Positions 17,860 through 27,153 are shown, numbered from the stretch's first letter. The stretch: DNA of 64,000 nt from Streptomyces camelliae (GCF_027625935.1 NZ_CP115300.1:682001-746000); one strand, 5' to 3'. Made by a program: numbers and translations. Notes: generated by a model not told the origin, from the sequence alone.

Positions 17860-18079
17860 TGCTCGACCTGATCTCACCCTTCGTGACGGTACGAACCCCT
17901 CATTACGTCGGTGTCTCCACACCTGATCATCAGGGGTTACGCCCGCCGCACAGGGGCCGGGAGGCGCGTGTGAGCCCGGGTCGTGGATCGCTCGCGGACC
18001 GGGTCCCTCGCTCCTCCCCGCTTGCTGGGGCGCAGGCCACTGTGCTACGAGCCGCTGGAGCCGTGGCGGAGGAAGGCTC
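17860..18079. promoter_or_regulatory. upstream region of the nitrate reductase gene
   Basis: Nested inverted repeats are present: AACCCCT (17895-17901)/AGGGGTT (17932-17938) enclosing CCTGAT-C-ATCAGG (17922-17934). They lie 35-80 bases before the nitrate reductase start and could be an operator. A GTAAC half-site recalls GlnR boxes, but the full repeat is not visible. Confidence 0.4.
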
Positions 18080-18856
18080 TCACTTCCCGTACCGGCGCTC
18101 CCGGGCGCCGTAGCTGCGCAGGGCCCGGAGGAAGTCGACCTCGCGGAAGGCGGGCCAGTAGGCCTCGCAGAAGTAGAGCTCGGCGTAGGCGCTCTGCCAG
18201 AGCAGGAAGTTCGACAGCCGCTGCTCTCCGCTGGTGCGGATCACCAGGTCGGGGTCCGGCCGGCCCGCCGTGTACAGGTGCCGGGCGATGTCGTCCACCG
18301 TCAGGCTCGCCGCCAGGTCGGCCGGCGAATGCCCCGCTTCGGCACATTCGAGCAGGAGCTCCCGCATGGCGTCGATGACCTCCTGCCGGCCGCCGTAGCC
18401 GATGGCGAGGGTGACATGTGCTCCGGTGGTACAGCCCCGGGTGGCCTCCTCGGCGTGCTTCAGGGCGTGGGCGGTGGTGTCGGGGAGGCCGTCGACGGTT
18501 CCGGCGATGTGCACCCGCCAGCGGGCTGCCGGTTGCGCGAGCTTGGTGGTCACGACCCGTTCGATCAGCTCCATGAGGAAGGCGACCTCGCCGTCGTCGC
18601 GGCGGGCCAGGTTCTCGGTGGAGCAGACGAACACCGTGACGTGCCGGATGCCCAGCGTCTCGCACCAGGAGAGCACGTCGTCCACGCGGTCGGCGCCGAA
18701 CTTGTGGCCGAGGCTGGGGTTCGTCATGCCCATCTGGCGGGCCCAGCGGCGATTGCCGTCCATGATCAGCCCCACGTGCTCGGGCAGCGGCCCCCTCTTG
18801 ACCTGGCAGCGCAGGCGGCGGGCGTACAGGGCGTACAGCGGTCCGGTGAGCGGCAC
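18080..18856 (-). CDS. cis-isoprenyl diphosphate synthase (UppS family)
   Basis: 258 residues from GTG 18856 behind AAAGGAC; a longer ATG frame begins at 18958 but adds a leader without similarity. The signature [18 protein letters not shown] holds the catalytic Asp; [20 protein letters not shown] and [20 protein letters not shown] with [13 protein letters not shown] are the other conserved blocks. The family adds isopentenyl units in cis to allylic diphosphates, for example for undecaprenyl phosphate or shorter products. Chain length cannot be read with certainty. It stands alone, so it may be a secondary copy rather than the housekeeping gene. Confidence 0.9.
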   Translation of the reverse strand: MPLTGPLYALYARRLRCQVKRGPLPEHVGLIMDGNRRWARQMGMTNPSLGHKFGADRVDDVLSWCETLGIRHVTVFVCSTENLARRDDGEVAFLMELIERVVTTKLAQPAARWRVHIAGTVDGLPDTTAHALKHAEEATRGCTTGAHVTLAIGYGGRQEVIDAMRELLLECAEAGHSPADLAASLTVDDIARHLYTAGRPDPDLVIRTSGEQRLSNFLLWQSAYAELYFCEAYWPAFREVDFLRALRSYGARERRYGK

Positions 18857-18950
18857 GGGTCCGGTCCTTTCGTCGGCGAAGCAGCGACCCGTCCAAGGTG
18901 ACAGCTCCGCCGAGGAGGGCGTGGGCGAAGCCGAGGGCCACCGGCCTGGA

Positions 18951-18970
18951 TAGTACATGCCGAGTACTAC
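18951..18970. promoter_or_regulatory. inverted repeat upstream of the cis-prenyl transferase
   Basis: AGTAC (18952-18956) and GTACT (18964-18968) are separated by 7 bases, about 95 bases upstream of GTG 18856. The site could bind a dimeric repressor. Its GTAGTACTC strand resembles the site at 62104-62112, but the outer arms differ. Confidence 0.35.
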
Positions 18971-19243
18971 ATACCGCGTACCATTAGGCGCGTCATAGCC
19001 GCGCGAGCCGCCATCCGAAGAGACAGCCCCGGTCGGCGAGGGCGCCGTCCGGGGCTGGTGTCAGGAGCATGTGGCCGTCGAGGGTGACCGCGGGTCAGCT
19101 GCCGTGGCCGTCATGCCGGACGGCACTGTGACCGTGAATTGCGGGTTTTCACGTTCTGTCGGGCCCACACGCCGTGTCACCTCCCACGCGGCCACCTGAA
19201 AGTGAGCAACGCGTGTGGGCCGATCAGAGCAGTCCGCCGGGCG

Positions 19244-20908
19244 TCAGCGCGCGGGAAGAGTCCGGGTGTGTTCGATGCGTACGGCGTCCAGGCTGCGCGG
19301 GTCGAGGCCCAGCAGCCGCAGGATCGTCGGGGCGATCTGGGTGGTGCGCACCGGGCTGTCGACGCGCACGCCGTGCGGGGCGGCGGCGCCGGAGACGACG
19401 AGCGGGACGTCGAGGTCGTCGGCGTGGGCGCCGCCGTGCTCGGCGATCTTGCCCTTGCCGCCGGTGTAGACGACGCCGTACTGGGTGACGCCGACGAGGT
19501 CGGGCACCCGGTCGTCGCCCGGGCGGGCGTGGAAGTAGCGGGCGGCGGCCGTGCCCGCGTACAGGGTCTGCAGACCGCTCGCGGTGAACGGCCGGGCCTT
19601 GCCGTCGATGCCGTTGCCCGTGCCGGACCGGGCGAGCAGGTAGGCCTTGGCGAAGTCGGCGGCGGCCTGGGACCGGTCGGTGAGCCAGATCAGCATGGCG
19701 TCGTCGTCCACCGCGTGGGCGACCAGGTCTCCGGCTCCGGGGTGGGCGGCCTTCCAGGCGGCGTTGAGACCGTCGAGCAGTGGCCCGTCGTCGATGCGGT
19801 TCAGCGCCGTGGGGTCGGTGGGCGACTGGCCGTGCTTGGCGGACAGGATCACCGTGGTGCTGTCGGCGAGGTGCCGCGTGCGCAGTTCGGTGAGGAGGGC
19901 GCCGACCTGCTGGTCCACGAAGTCGAGGTTCTTCGCCAGCAGCGGACCGGGCACGCCCTTGGCCTGGTAGCCGCCGGTCAGACCGTCGGAGGCGGGAAGC
20001 TTCTGGGCGGTCGAGACGGACTGGAAGTTCATGCCGAAGACGGCCGGGGTGCCGACCTTGTGGGTGCGGCTGTGGTCGTAGCCGTCGATCTCGTTGAGGA
20101 CCGCGCGCACCTTGTAGCCGTCGTACTGCTCGGTCCCTGCGTTGTCCTTCGTCCAGTCCGCGCCCGCCGCGTAGCCGACGGCCTTGCTGTTGATCTCGGG
20201 CGTGAACAGGTCCTGGATGCCCTTGCCGGACGGCCCGTTGAGGATGTCGTAGGCCGCGTGCTTGTCGGACCAGGCGGTGCGCAGGCCGGCGGTGCGGGCC
20301 ACCTCGAAGACGGTGTTCACGCGCAGGTAGGAGTGCGGGTAGACCGGCCTGCACGTCTTCGGGTCGACCGGCAGCTTCGCGGGGTCGAGGAGGGTGGTGG
20401 GATTGCCCGTCATCTGCAGGATGCTGCCGGGCAGTCCGCTCAGGCCCTGGCCCGCGTCGAGGGAGTCCTGGTTCTTGTCGAGATCCTCGGTGAGGTCGAC
20501 CTCGGCGCCGGGCTTCACGCCGGCGCACTTGGTCGTGCCGGCCGGCAGGAGGGCCGAGCTGTAGGTGTCGTCGTAGTAGACGCCCGTGGTGCCCGGGTCG
20601 CCGCCCGTGAGCTGGCCGACCATGCCCGGGAAGGAGTCGGAGGGGTTGGTGGTTCTGGCGTGCGTGTACTCCACGCCGCCACCGGCGAGTCGGGCGAGCG
20701 CCGAGTGCGGGTGGCGGGCGATGTACCAGGCGAGGTCGGCCTGGTGCAGTCCGTCGACGGACAGCAGCAGGACATGCCGGGCGGCGCGGGGGTGGACAGG
20801 GGCGTGCGCCGAGGCGGGCGTGGCCGCCGCGGTGAGCGCGCCGACGGCGGCCAGCGCGGCGGCGGCCGCCGTGACGGAGCGTACGGAGTGAACCGGGCGT
20901 CGGGACAA
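19244..20908 (-). CDS. secreted alkaline phosphatase-superfamily phosphodiesterase
   Basis: 554 residues from TTG 20908, which has GAGGAGAA upstream; the longer frame runs back into an unrelated gene. A signal peptide ends near ASAHA. The catalytic domain starts HVLLLSVDGLHQADLAWYI, with first metal Asp in SVDG, then TNPSDSFPGMVGQLTGGDPG, which carries the Thr/Ser nucleophile region of nucleotide pyrophosphatase/phosphodiesterases. Later metal ligands are in STTVILSAKHGQSPTDP (AKHGQ) and KIAEHGGAHADDLDVPLVVS. Likely an extracellular phosphodiesterase or sulfatase-like hydrolase of type I phosphodiesterase family; substrate unknown. Confidence 0.85.
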   Translation of the reverse strand: MSRRPVHSVRSVTAAAAALAAVGALTAAATPASAHAPVHPRAARHVLLLSVDGLHQADLAWYIARHPHSALARLAGGGVEYTHARTTNPSDSFPGMVGQLTGGDPGTTGVYYDDTYSSALLPAGTTKCAGVKPGAEVDLTEDLDKNQDSLDAGQGLSGLPGSILQMTGNPTTLLDPAKLPVDPKTCRPVYPHSYLRVNTVFEVARTAGLRTAWSDKHAAYDILNGPSGKGIQDLFTPEINSKAVGYAAGADWTKDNAGTEQYDGYKVRAVLNEIDGYDHSRTHKVGTPAVFGMNFQSVSTAQKLPASDGLTGGYQAKGVPGPLLAKNLDFVDQQVGALLTELRTRHLADSTTVILSAKHGQSPTDPTALNRIDDGPLLDGLNAAWKAAHPGAGDLVAHAVDDDAMLIWLTDRSQAAADFAKAYLLARSGTGNGIDGKARPFTASGLQTLYAGTAAARYFHARPGDDRVPDLVGVTQYGVVYTGGKGKIAEHGGAHADDLDVPLVVSGAAAPHGVRVDSPVRTTQIAPTILRLLGLDPRSLDAVRIEHTRTLPAR

Positions 20909-21051
20909 GGGTTCTCCTCGAACTGTGCTGGGCGAGCGCACGCGAACCGTGCACCGACATCCGAGAGGAGGAACGTGTACGGAAGCAGGCCGGAACACCG
21001 CGTTCAGCCCAAGAAACCCATCGCCGCGCGCAAAGGCACCCCCAAGTGTGG

Positions 21052-21850
21052 TCACCGACTCGTGCGCGCGGCGCTCACCGCGCTGTTGACGGTGCCGAAG
21101 TCCGCCGCGCCGGCCGTCGCGTCGTAGGTGCCCGCCTCCAGCAGCTCGGTGGCCGCGCGTTGGATGGCCCCGTACGCGGTCTGGGCGAGCGCGGTGCCCA
21201 CCCTGATCCGGCGGACACCGACCGCCTCGAACGCGGTGACCGACGGCGCTCCCGGGCCCGTCATCACGTTGACCGGCAGCGGGCCGCGGCGGACCAGCTC
21301 GGCCACGGTGCCCAGGTCCACGGGACCGGGCACGAACAGGCTGCCGGCACCCGCGTCGGCGTAGGCCTCGGCCCGGGAGAGCACGCTCTTCACACGGTCC
21401 TCCGGAGCGCCGATGCCGAACAGGAGACGTCCGTGCGTGCGTTGATCCACAGGCCGGGCAGTCCCGCATCCTCGGCGGCGGAACGGGCCGCGCGCAGTCG
21501 TACGGCCTGCGCGGGCACGTCGTGCAGCGGGCCGCCCGGGCCGAGCGAGTCCTCCAGACCGACACCGACCGCACCGGCCTCGATCACCGCGTGGACGGTG
21601 GCCGCGACGGTCTCGGCGCCAGGACCGTAACCGCCCTCGACACCAGCACGCACCAGCACGTCGACCACACCGCTGATCCGCCGCACGGCCTCGGCCATCT
21701 GCTGCCGGCTGAGGCCATGCCCGTCGGGCCGCCCGGCCGACCAGGCGCGAAGGTGCGCACGTCCTCCGCGGGCGGCTTCGCCCCGCGGCCCGGTCTGCGG
21801 TGGACGTCGGTGGTGACCACGGCCGAGCAGGTCGTCATGCCCCGGTTCCA
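21052..21850 (-). pseudogene. decayed PEP mutase/isocitrate lyase family gene
   Basis: Two pieces of one protein lie in different frames. The 5' piece carries LSRQQMAEAVRRISGVVDVL and EGGYGPGAETVAATVHAVIE with VGLEDS; the 3' piece carries FGIGAPEDRVKSVLSRAEAY and PVNVMTGPGAPSV. They join where LWINARTDV should continue into FLFGIG, and a single missing T near 21430 accounts for the shift. The normal start is not recognisable, and the usual VPVTAD reads VLVRAG. This family includes PEP phosphonomutase and methylisocitrate lyase-like enzymes. The gene is non-functional unless the shift is a sequencing error. Confidence 0.75.
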
Positions 21851-21984
21851 AGCGGTCAACGGCCGGGATGCCGGCCGGATTCGGACATGATGCCGGGCAC
21901 CGTGACCGTGACCGAGCCGGAGCCGAGGGAGCGACTGACCTCGACGGGCGCCGGGGGTGGGAGCCGACCTCGTCGACCGCACCG

Positions 21985-22665
21985 TCACGGACGTTGCGTG
22001 TGCGGTTTCACCAGCCCGCTCTGATAGGCGATGACGACGAGTTGGGCGCGGTCGCGGGCATCGAGTTTGGTCATGGCCCGTTGGATGTGGCTGCGTACGG
22101 TCAGCGGGCTCAGGAACAGTTGGTCGGCGATGTCTGCGTTGGACTTGCCGAGTGCGGCGAGTGCGGTGACTTCGCGTTCGCGGTCGGTCAGGGTTCTGAC
22201 CGCGTCGGGGAGGGTGTGGAACTCGTCGGTGGCCGGGGCCGCCAGGAAACGGGTGATGAGGGCGCGGGTGGCCGTGGGCGAGAGGAGCGCGTCGCCGGCC
22301 GCGACGGTGCGGATGCCCGACAGGAGGTCGTCGGGGCTGACGCCCTTGCCGAGGAAACCGCCGGCGCCGGCCCGTAGGGCCTTGGCCACGTTCTCGTCGT
22401 TCTCGAAGGTCGTCAGGATCAGGATGTGTGTGCCCGTCAGTTCCGGGTGGGAGCAGATGGCGGCGGTCGCGGTCACACCGTCGACGCGGGGCATGCGGAT
22501 GTCCATGAGGACGACATCCGGCCGGTGGATGACGGCGAGGTCGATCGCCTCCTGTCCGTCGGCGGCCTCCGCGATCACCGTCAGGTCCGGGACCGAGTCG
22601 ATGAGGATGCGGAAGGTCGCCCGGAGCAGGGCCTGGTCGTCGGCGAGCAGGACGCGGATCGTCAT
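21985..22665 (-). CDS. NarL/LuxR-type response regulator
   Basis: 226 residues. The receiver domain has DD near the start (LLADDQALLRATFRIL), the phospho-acceptor Asp in PDVVLMDIRMPRVDG and Thr/Lys positions ILILTTFEND and GFLGKGVS. The C-terminal LuxR HTH is LTDREREVTALAALGKSNAD followed by IADQLFLSPLTVRSHIQ. Its start overlaps the end of the histidine kinase gene by 4 bases, so the pair is translationally coupled. Confidence 0.93.
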   Translation of the reverse strand: MTIRVLLADDQALLRATFRILIDSVPDLTVIAEAADGQEAIDLAVIHRPDVVLMDIRMPRVDGVTATAAICSHPELTGTHILILTTFENDENVAKALRAGAGGFLGKGVSPDDLLSGIRTVAAGDALLSPTATRALITRFLAAPATDEFHTLPDAVRTLTDREREVTALAALGKSNADIADQLFLSPLTVRSHIQRAMTKLDARDRAQLVVIAYQSGLVKPHTQRP

Positions 22666-23867
22666 GGGGCGGTGCTTTCGTCAAGGCTGTCGTCGTGAGG
22701 GTCGAGCGGGAGGGAGCAGGCGACCTCGAAGCCGCCGTGCGGGCGGTGGCCGGCCTGGAACGTGCCGCCCGCCGAGGTGGCGCGCTCGCGCATGCTGAGC
22801 AGGCCGAAGCCGCCGCCGGAGCCGGCTGTGGCGGTCGGGCGGCCGGGGGCGGTGTCGTTGGCGATGGTCAGGGTCAGGAAGCGGGAGGTGTAGCTGAGCC
22901 GTACCCGCGCGGCGCGGGTGGCGGCGTGCTTGGTGGCGTTGGTCAGCGCTTCCTGGATGATCCGGTAAGCGGTCAGGTCGAGCACGGGGGTGAGCCGGCG
23001 CGCCCGGCCCTCGACGGTGACGGTCACGTCCAGTCCGGCCGCCGCGCAGGCGTCGACGAGGTCCGGCAGGTGCCGTAGCCCCGGCGCGGGGGCCAGGTCG
23101 TCCGCGGGGTCGGTGTCCTGACGCAGGAGTCCCACGGTGGCCTTGAGTTCACGCAGGGCCGCGGCCGTGGTCTCGGGCAGTTTCGCGATGATCTCAAGGG
23201 CCTGGTCCGGGTGGGTGCGGGCGAGATGGGCCGCGGTCCCGGCCTGAGCGTCGGCGAGGGTCAGGTGATGGGCGACGACGTCGTGCAGTTCGCGGGCGAT
23301 GCGCATGCGTTCCTGGATCACGCGATGGCGTGCCTCCTCCTCCCGCTGCCGGTCGGCGTGCTCGGCGCGGGCCGCCGCGTACTCACGGCGCACCCGGATG
23401 TAGCTGCCGAGGGCCGCGCACAGCAGCACCCAGGCCACCGGGTTGACGACGGCGAGGATCAGGGAGTGGTGCAGGGTGGTGTGGAACACGCCGGTGACGA
23501 CCATGCCGGCGGCGGCCGCCAGTGCGCTGTTCCAGGCGGTGCGCCGGGGTGTGCGCAGGTTGGTGACGTACTGCGCGACCAGCAGCGGGCCCATCAGGAG
23601 CAGGGTCATCAGGTAGCCGAGCGCGGCCTCGGCCATGGTGCACAGCGTGGTCACCCCGAGGACGTGCAGCGGATGGGTACGTCGCCGGTACAGCGCGGCG
23701 CAGGCCACGGCGGACAGCGCGATGCCGGGCCACGCGGCCGGCGGCTCGGGCATCACCGCCCGGGTGAGGAAAACCCCGCCGACGGTGCCCGCGAACAGCA
23801 GGATCAGCCCGGCGGCCTCGACCGCTCTCGGACGGGCCGCCGCCCGCCGCTGCCAGCTTGTGTTCAT
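22662..23867 (-). CDS. sensor histidine kinase (HisKA_3 type)
   Basis: 401 residues from ATG 23867. Four or five N-terminal membrane helices (for example AAGLILLFAGTVGGVFLTR and LHVLGVTTLCTMAEAALGYL) precede the dimerisation box RMRIARELHDVVAHHLTLAD with the phospho-acceptor His in ELHDVVAHH. The ATPase domain shows the N box (EALTNATKHAATRAARV) and G box GGGFGLLSMRERATSAGG. It is the partner of the overlapping NarL-type regulator. The signal is unknown; the adjacent MMPL exporter is a possible target. Confidence 0.92.
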   Translation of the reverse strand: MNTSWQRRAAARPRAVEAAGLILLFAGTVGGVFLTRAVMPEPPAAWPGIALSAVACAALYRRRTHPLHVLGVTTLCTMAEAALGYLMTLLLMGPLLVAQYVTNLRTPRRTAWNSALAAAAGMVVTGVFHTTLHHSLILAVVNPVAWVLLCAALGSYIRVRREYAAARAEHADRQREEEARHRVIQERMRIARELHDVVAHHLTLADAQAGTAAHLARTHPDQALEIIAKLPETTAAALRELKATVGLLRQDTDPADDLAPAPGLRHLPDLVDACAAAGLDVTVTVEGRARRLTPVLDLTAYRIIQEALTNATKHAATRAARVRLSYTSRFLTLTIANDTAPGRPTATAGSGGGFGLLSMRERATSAGGTFQAGHRPHGGFEVACSLPLDPHDDSLDESTAP

Positions 23868-23949
23868 CACGCTCCGAGAGACGACCGAACGTAGACATAC
23901 TCCCACCCGACAGGCCACCACGACGCGGCCTGCCGGGCGGGCACCGGAT

Positions 23950-24222
23950 GTGAGACCCGGGTGCGGGGCTGAGGTCAGGTGAGGGGCTCGGGCGTGGGGC
24001 CCGAATACGGGGTCCAGGGGCGGGGCCCGGCCCGGGGCGAGGTCCGGGGGCGTGGCCCGGTGGCTTGGCCCAGCCCGGCTACGAAGCCCAGGTGCGGGGC
24101 CCCGACGCGGCGCCCGCGGACGCGGGGCCCGGACCTGGCCCCGGGCGCAAGGCCCGAGTGCGAGGCCCGGGCGTGGGACCCGGGCATGAGGCCTGGTGAG
24201 GCGCCCGGTTGTGAGGCCCGGG
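23950..24222. repeat. imperfect GC-rich tandem-like repeat tract
   Basis: Between the kinase and MMPL genes, variants of a roughly 10-12 base element built around GGGGCCCGG or AGGCCCGGG recur about 15-20 times with irregular spacing. No gene with normal codon bias occupies it. Such tracts arise by slippage and can form strong secondary structure; a transcription-stop role is possible. Confidence 0.6.
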
Positions 24223-26439
24223 TCAGGTGCGGGCCGGTTCCTGTGGTGCCGTTTCGGTGTCCGTGGGTTCGGTGCCGTGGGCCGGCGACGTGGTGAGACC
24301 GGCGCCCTCGACGTCCACCCGGGGCAGCAGCCGGTCGAGCCGGCGCGGGAGCCACCACGCCTTGTCGCCGAGCAGCGCCAGTACGGCGGGCACAAGCGCC
24401 ATGCGGACGACGAACGCGTCCAGCAGCACCGCGACGGCGAGACCGAAACCGATCGTCTTGATCATCGACTCGCCGGAGCCGATGAACGCCGAGAAGACCG
24501 CGATCATGATGACCGCCGCGGCGACGACCACCCGCGCACTGTGCCGGAAACCGGTCTCGACCGCCTGCGGGGCCCGGTCCCCGTGGACGTACGCCTCCCG
24601 CATCCGGGCGACCAGGAACACCTCGTAGTCCATCGCCAGGCCGAAGACGATGCCCACCAGGAAGATCGGCATCAGGCTCATGATCGGACCGGTCTGCTCC
24701 ACGCCCAGCAGCCCGGCGCCCCAGCCCCACTGGAAGACCGCCACGACCGCGCCGAGTGCGGCCAGCACCGACAGCAGGAAACCGAAGGCGGCCTTGACCG
24801 GCACGAGCACGGACCGGAACACCACCAGCAGCAGGACCAGTGCCAGGCCCACGATGACGGCCAGGTACGGCACGAGCGCGTCCTGCAGGGCCTGGGCGAT
24901 GTCGATGTTCATCGCCGTCGTGCCGGTCACCTCGAAGGTCGCCCCCGTCCGCCGTTCGAGACCGGGGCGCTCGGCGCGGATGGTCTTGACGAGGCTCTTG
25001 GTGTCCTCGGTGTTCGGGCCGGTGGCCGGCACGGCCGAGACGAGTGCGGTGTCGCCGGCCCGGTCGAACCGCGCGGGAGAGACGGAGACGACACCGTGCG
25101 TCGCACGGATCTCCTGGGTGATCTCGGTGACGGCGGCCTTGGGGTCGGCCGCGCCCTTGGCGTCGACCACGATCGTCAGCGGCCCGTTGAACCCCGCCCC
25201 GAAACCGTGGGCGAGGGCGTCGTAGGCGCGGCGCTCCGTCGTGGAGACGGGCTTGGACTCGTCACCCGGCATGCCCATCTGCAGGTGCGTGGCGGGCAGC
25301 GCCAGGGCGCCCAGTCCCGCGACGCACGCGAGCAGCACGGCCACCGGGCGGCGCAGCACGAAGCGAGCCCACCGGGCACCGGCGTTGTCGACCGTGCGGG
25401 CCATGCGACCGCGCTTGCGTACGGCCCGGGAGAGTACGGCGTTCGGCCACATGCCGAGCAGGGCGGGGACGAGAGTGAGGGCGACCAGGACGGCGACGGC
25501 CACGGCACCCGCGGCGCACAGCCCCATCTTGGTGAGCATCGGTACGTCGACCACGGCCAGCCCGGCCAGCGCGATGATCACGGTGAGGCCGGCGAAGACC
25601 ACGGCGGAGCCGGCCGTGCCGACGGCGAGCCCGGCCGCCTCGCGCGGAGCGTGGCCGGCGGCCCGTTCCTCGCGGTAGCGGGAGACGACGAAGAGGGCGT
25701 AGTCGATGCCGACCGCGAGACCGACCATCGTGGCGAGGGTCCCGGAGGTCAGCGACAGGCCGAGGGCGCTGCCGAGGGCCAGGATGGCGGCCATGCTGAC
25801 CCCGACGCCGACGACGGCGGTCAGGAGCGGGAGGCCGGCGGCCGCGAGGGAGCCGAAGGTGATCAGCAGGACGACCGCGGCGAGGACGATGCCGATGGTC
25901 TCGGAGGAACCGCCCGCCGCGGGCTGCGAGGCGAGCGCGCTGCCTCCGGTCTCGACCGTGAGGCCGGAGTCGCGGGCCTGGTCGATGGCCTTCTGCAGGG
26001 CGGCCTTGTCGTCCTTGGTGAGGTCATCGGCCTTCACCTTGAAGTTCACGGTGGCGTAGGCGGTGGAGCCGTCCTTGCTCACCGCACGCGCGGTGAACGG
26101 GTTCACGGCGCCGGCGACCTCGGGCTCGCCGGCCGCCTCCGCGACCAGCGTGTCGATGGCGGTGCGGTGTCCGGACGCGGTCACCTTCTCCCCGTGGGGT
26201 GCGACGAACACGATCCGCGCGGTGGCGCCGTCGGCGTCCGAGCCCGGGAAGCGCTGTCCGATCAGGTCGAAGGCCTTCTGTGCCTCGATGCCGGGCATGA
26301 AGGACGTGCCGGCGTCGGAGGAGGCCGGAGCCTTGACGGCGCCGAATCCTACGGCGCCGAGGATCAGGGCCCACAGCAACGTCACGAGCCAGCGCCGCCG
26401 GAAGGCGGTACGGCCCCATCGATAGAGCAGGGTAGCCAC
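24223..26439 (-). CDS. MMPL family RND-type transporter
   Basis: 738 residues from GTG 26439; the longer ATG frame at 26583 adds a leader without similarity. Twelve membrane helices are arranged as two halves: helix 1 (WLVTLLWALILGAVGFGAV), an extracellular loop, a five-helix block ending MLTKMGLCAAGAVAVAVLVA, a second loop, and a second block with YLAVIVGLALVLLLVVFRSV. The sequence AVGIDYALFVVSRYREER and its repeat FGLAMDYEVFLVARMREAYV hold the proton-relay DY pairs diagnostic of MMPL proteins. It probably exports lipids or drugs. The ArsR gene lies upstream on the same strand. Confidence 0.92.
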   Translation of the reverse strand: MATLLYRWGRTAFRRRWLVTLLWALILGAVGFGAVKAPASSDAGTSFMPGIEAQKAFDLIGQRFPGSDADGATARIVFVAPHGEKVTASGHRTAIDTLVAEAAGEPEVAGAVNPFTARAVSKDGSTAYATVNFKVKADDLTKDDKAALQKAIDQARDSGLTVETGGSALASQPAAGGSSETIGIVLAAVVLLITFGSLAAAGLPLLTAVVGVGVSMAAILALGSALGLSLTSGTLATMVGLAVGIDYALFVVSRYREERAAGHAPREAAGLAVGTAGSAVVFAGLTVIIALAGLAVVDVPMLTKMGLCAAGAVAVAVLVALTLVPALLGMWPNAVLSRAVRKRGRMARTVDNAGARWARFVLRRPVAVLLACVAGLGALALPATHLQMGMPGDESKPVSTTERRAYDALAHGFGAGFNGPLTIVVDAKGAADPKAAVTEITQEIRATHGVVSVSPARFDRAGDTALVSAVPATGPNTEDTKSLVKTIRAERPGLERRTGATFEVTGTTAMNIDIAQALQDALVPYLAVIVGLALVLLLVVFRSVLVPVKAAFGFLLSVLAALGAVVAVFQWGWGAGLLGVEQTGPIMSLMPIFLVGIVFGLAMDYEVFLVARMREAYVHGDRAPQAVETGFRHSARVVVAAAVIMIAVFSAFIGSGESMIKTIGFGLAVAVLLDAFVVRMALVPAVLALLGDKAWWLPRRLDRLLPRVDVEGAGLTTSPAHGTEPTDTETAPQEPART

Positions 26440-26634
26440 GGGAAACGGATCTCCAGGTCTGGGGTCGGGGACCTGACCAGCCTGGCCGGAACGGGGGTGC
26501 CGGGGCGTCGTGCCGGTGCTGGCAATACCGCCTGGTGGCAGCGCACGAGCCGACGCGCTCAGCTCCGCCTCAGGGAGGAGCACCCTCTACTGCGCGGGGA
26601 TGACGTCACCGGGTCCGCGCAGATGAGCAGCGGC
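26440..26634. other. intergenic gap, nothing recognised
   Basis: Between MMPL and the ArsR gene on the same strand. It contains a poor-quality GGAG ribosome site near the MMPL start and no convincing ORF or dyad. Confidence 0.4.
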
Positions 26635-26979
26635 TCAGCCCGCGTCGTCGTCGCGCAGCAGGAGGTCGAGCAGCCCGGGGAAGCGCGCCTCGAACTCCTC
26701 GCGCCGCAGCCGGTTGACCCGCCGCGGCCCCTCGTCGCGCTGCTCGACGAGCCCGGCGCCGCGCAGCACCGAGAAGTGGTGGCTGAGCGCGGCCTTGCCG
26801 ACGGGTACGTCGAAGCTGCCGCAGCTGCGCGTCCAGTCGGCGGAGCCGGCCAGCTCCCGGATCAGCTGGACACGCACGGGATCGGCGACCGCGGACAGCG
26901 CGGTCAGGACGGAGACGTCCTCGGGATCCGTGTGCACCGGCGCGGCTCGGTGACTCGCGCCCGCGGCCTGGTTCGCCAT
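26635..26979 (-). CDS. ArsR-family winged-helix repressor
   Basis: 114 residues. The winged-helix core is LTALSAVADPVRVQLIRELA, then CGSFDVPVGKAALSHHFSVL as recognition helix and GLVEQRDEGPRRVNRLRREE as wing. The ELCVC-type metal box is absent, so it is a non-classical, perhaps redox- or ligand-sensing member. It is divergent from the MDR oxidoreductase at 27154, and a strong palindrome lies between them, so auto-regulation and control of the oxidoreductase are likely. It may also serve the MMPL gene downstream. Confidence 0.88.
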   Translation of the reverse strand: MANQAAGASHRAAPVHTDPEDVSVLTALSAVADPVRVQLIRELAGSADWTRSCGSFDVPVGKAALSHHFSVLRGAGLVEQRDEGPRRVNRLRREEFEARFPGLLDLLLRDDDAG

Positions 26980-27043
26980 GCCCCACTCCTCGCCCTGTGC
27001 GCCTCGCGGGTGACACCCCGCCGGGTACCCGGACCACTTGCCG

Positions 27044-27095
27044 AGTGTTCGATGGATATCTTACAGTCCCAGTGTTCGCTTTCCATTGAACACTG
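27044..27095. promoter_or_regulatory. candidate ArsR operator (palindrome plus half-site)
   Basis: CAGTGTTC (27070-27077) and GAACACTG (27088-27095) are perfect 8-bp arms separated by 10 bases. A further AGTGTTCGAT half-site lies at 27044-27053, 27 bases upstream of its match AGTGTTCGCT. The cluster is between the divergent ArsR and oxidoreductase genes, close to both expected promoters. Confidence 0.65.
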
Positions 27096-27153
27096 AGGGA
27101 TCCCCCTGTGGATGCATCCCTTGACACACCGTGCAGAAGGGCGGTTTCCGCTG

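Noticed and set aside
13765..17871. A 1368-codon open frame on the plus strand opposite the nitrate reductase gene
   Set aside because: It is the antisense shadow of a gene with strong GC3 bias; it has no family motifs and a composition rich in Gly, Val, Arg and Asp typical of shadows.
17860..17960. GlnR box upstream of the nitrate reductase
   Set aside because: Only a GTAAC-like half-site is present; the repeated GAAAC elements are missing.
18951..18970. Third copy of the GntR operator upstream of the cis-prenyl transferase
   Set aside because: Only the inner GTAGTACTC is shared with the 62104 site; the flanking arms do not match the dyad.
24196..27096. A 966-codon plus-strand frame opposite MMPL
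   Set aside because: Shadow of MMPL and ArsR genes; Gly/Asp/His-rich without domains.
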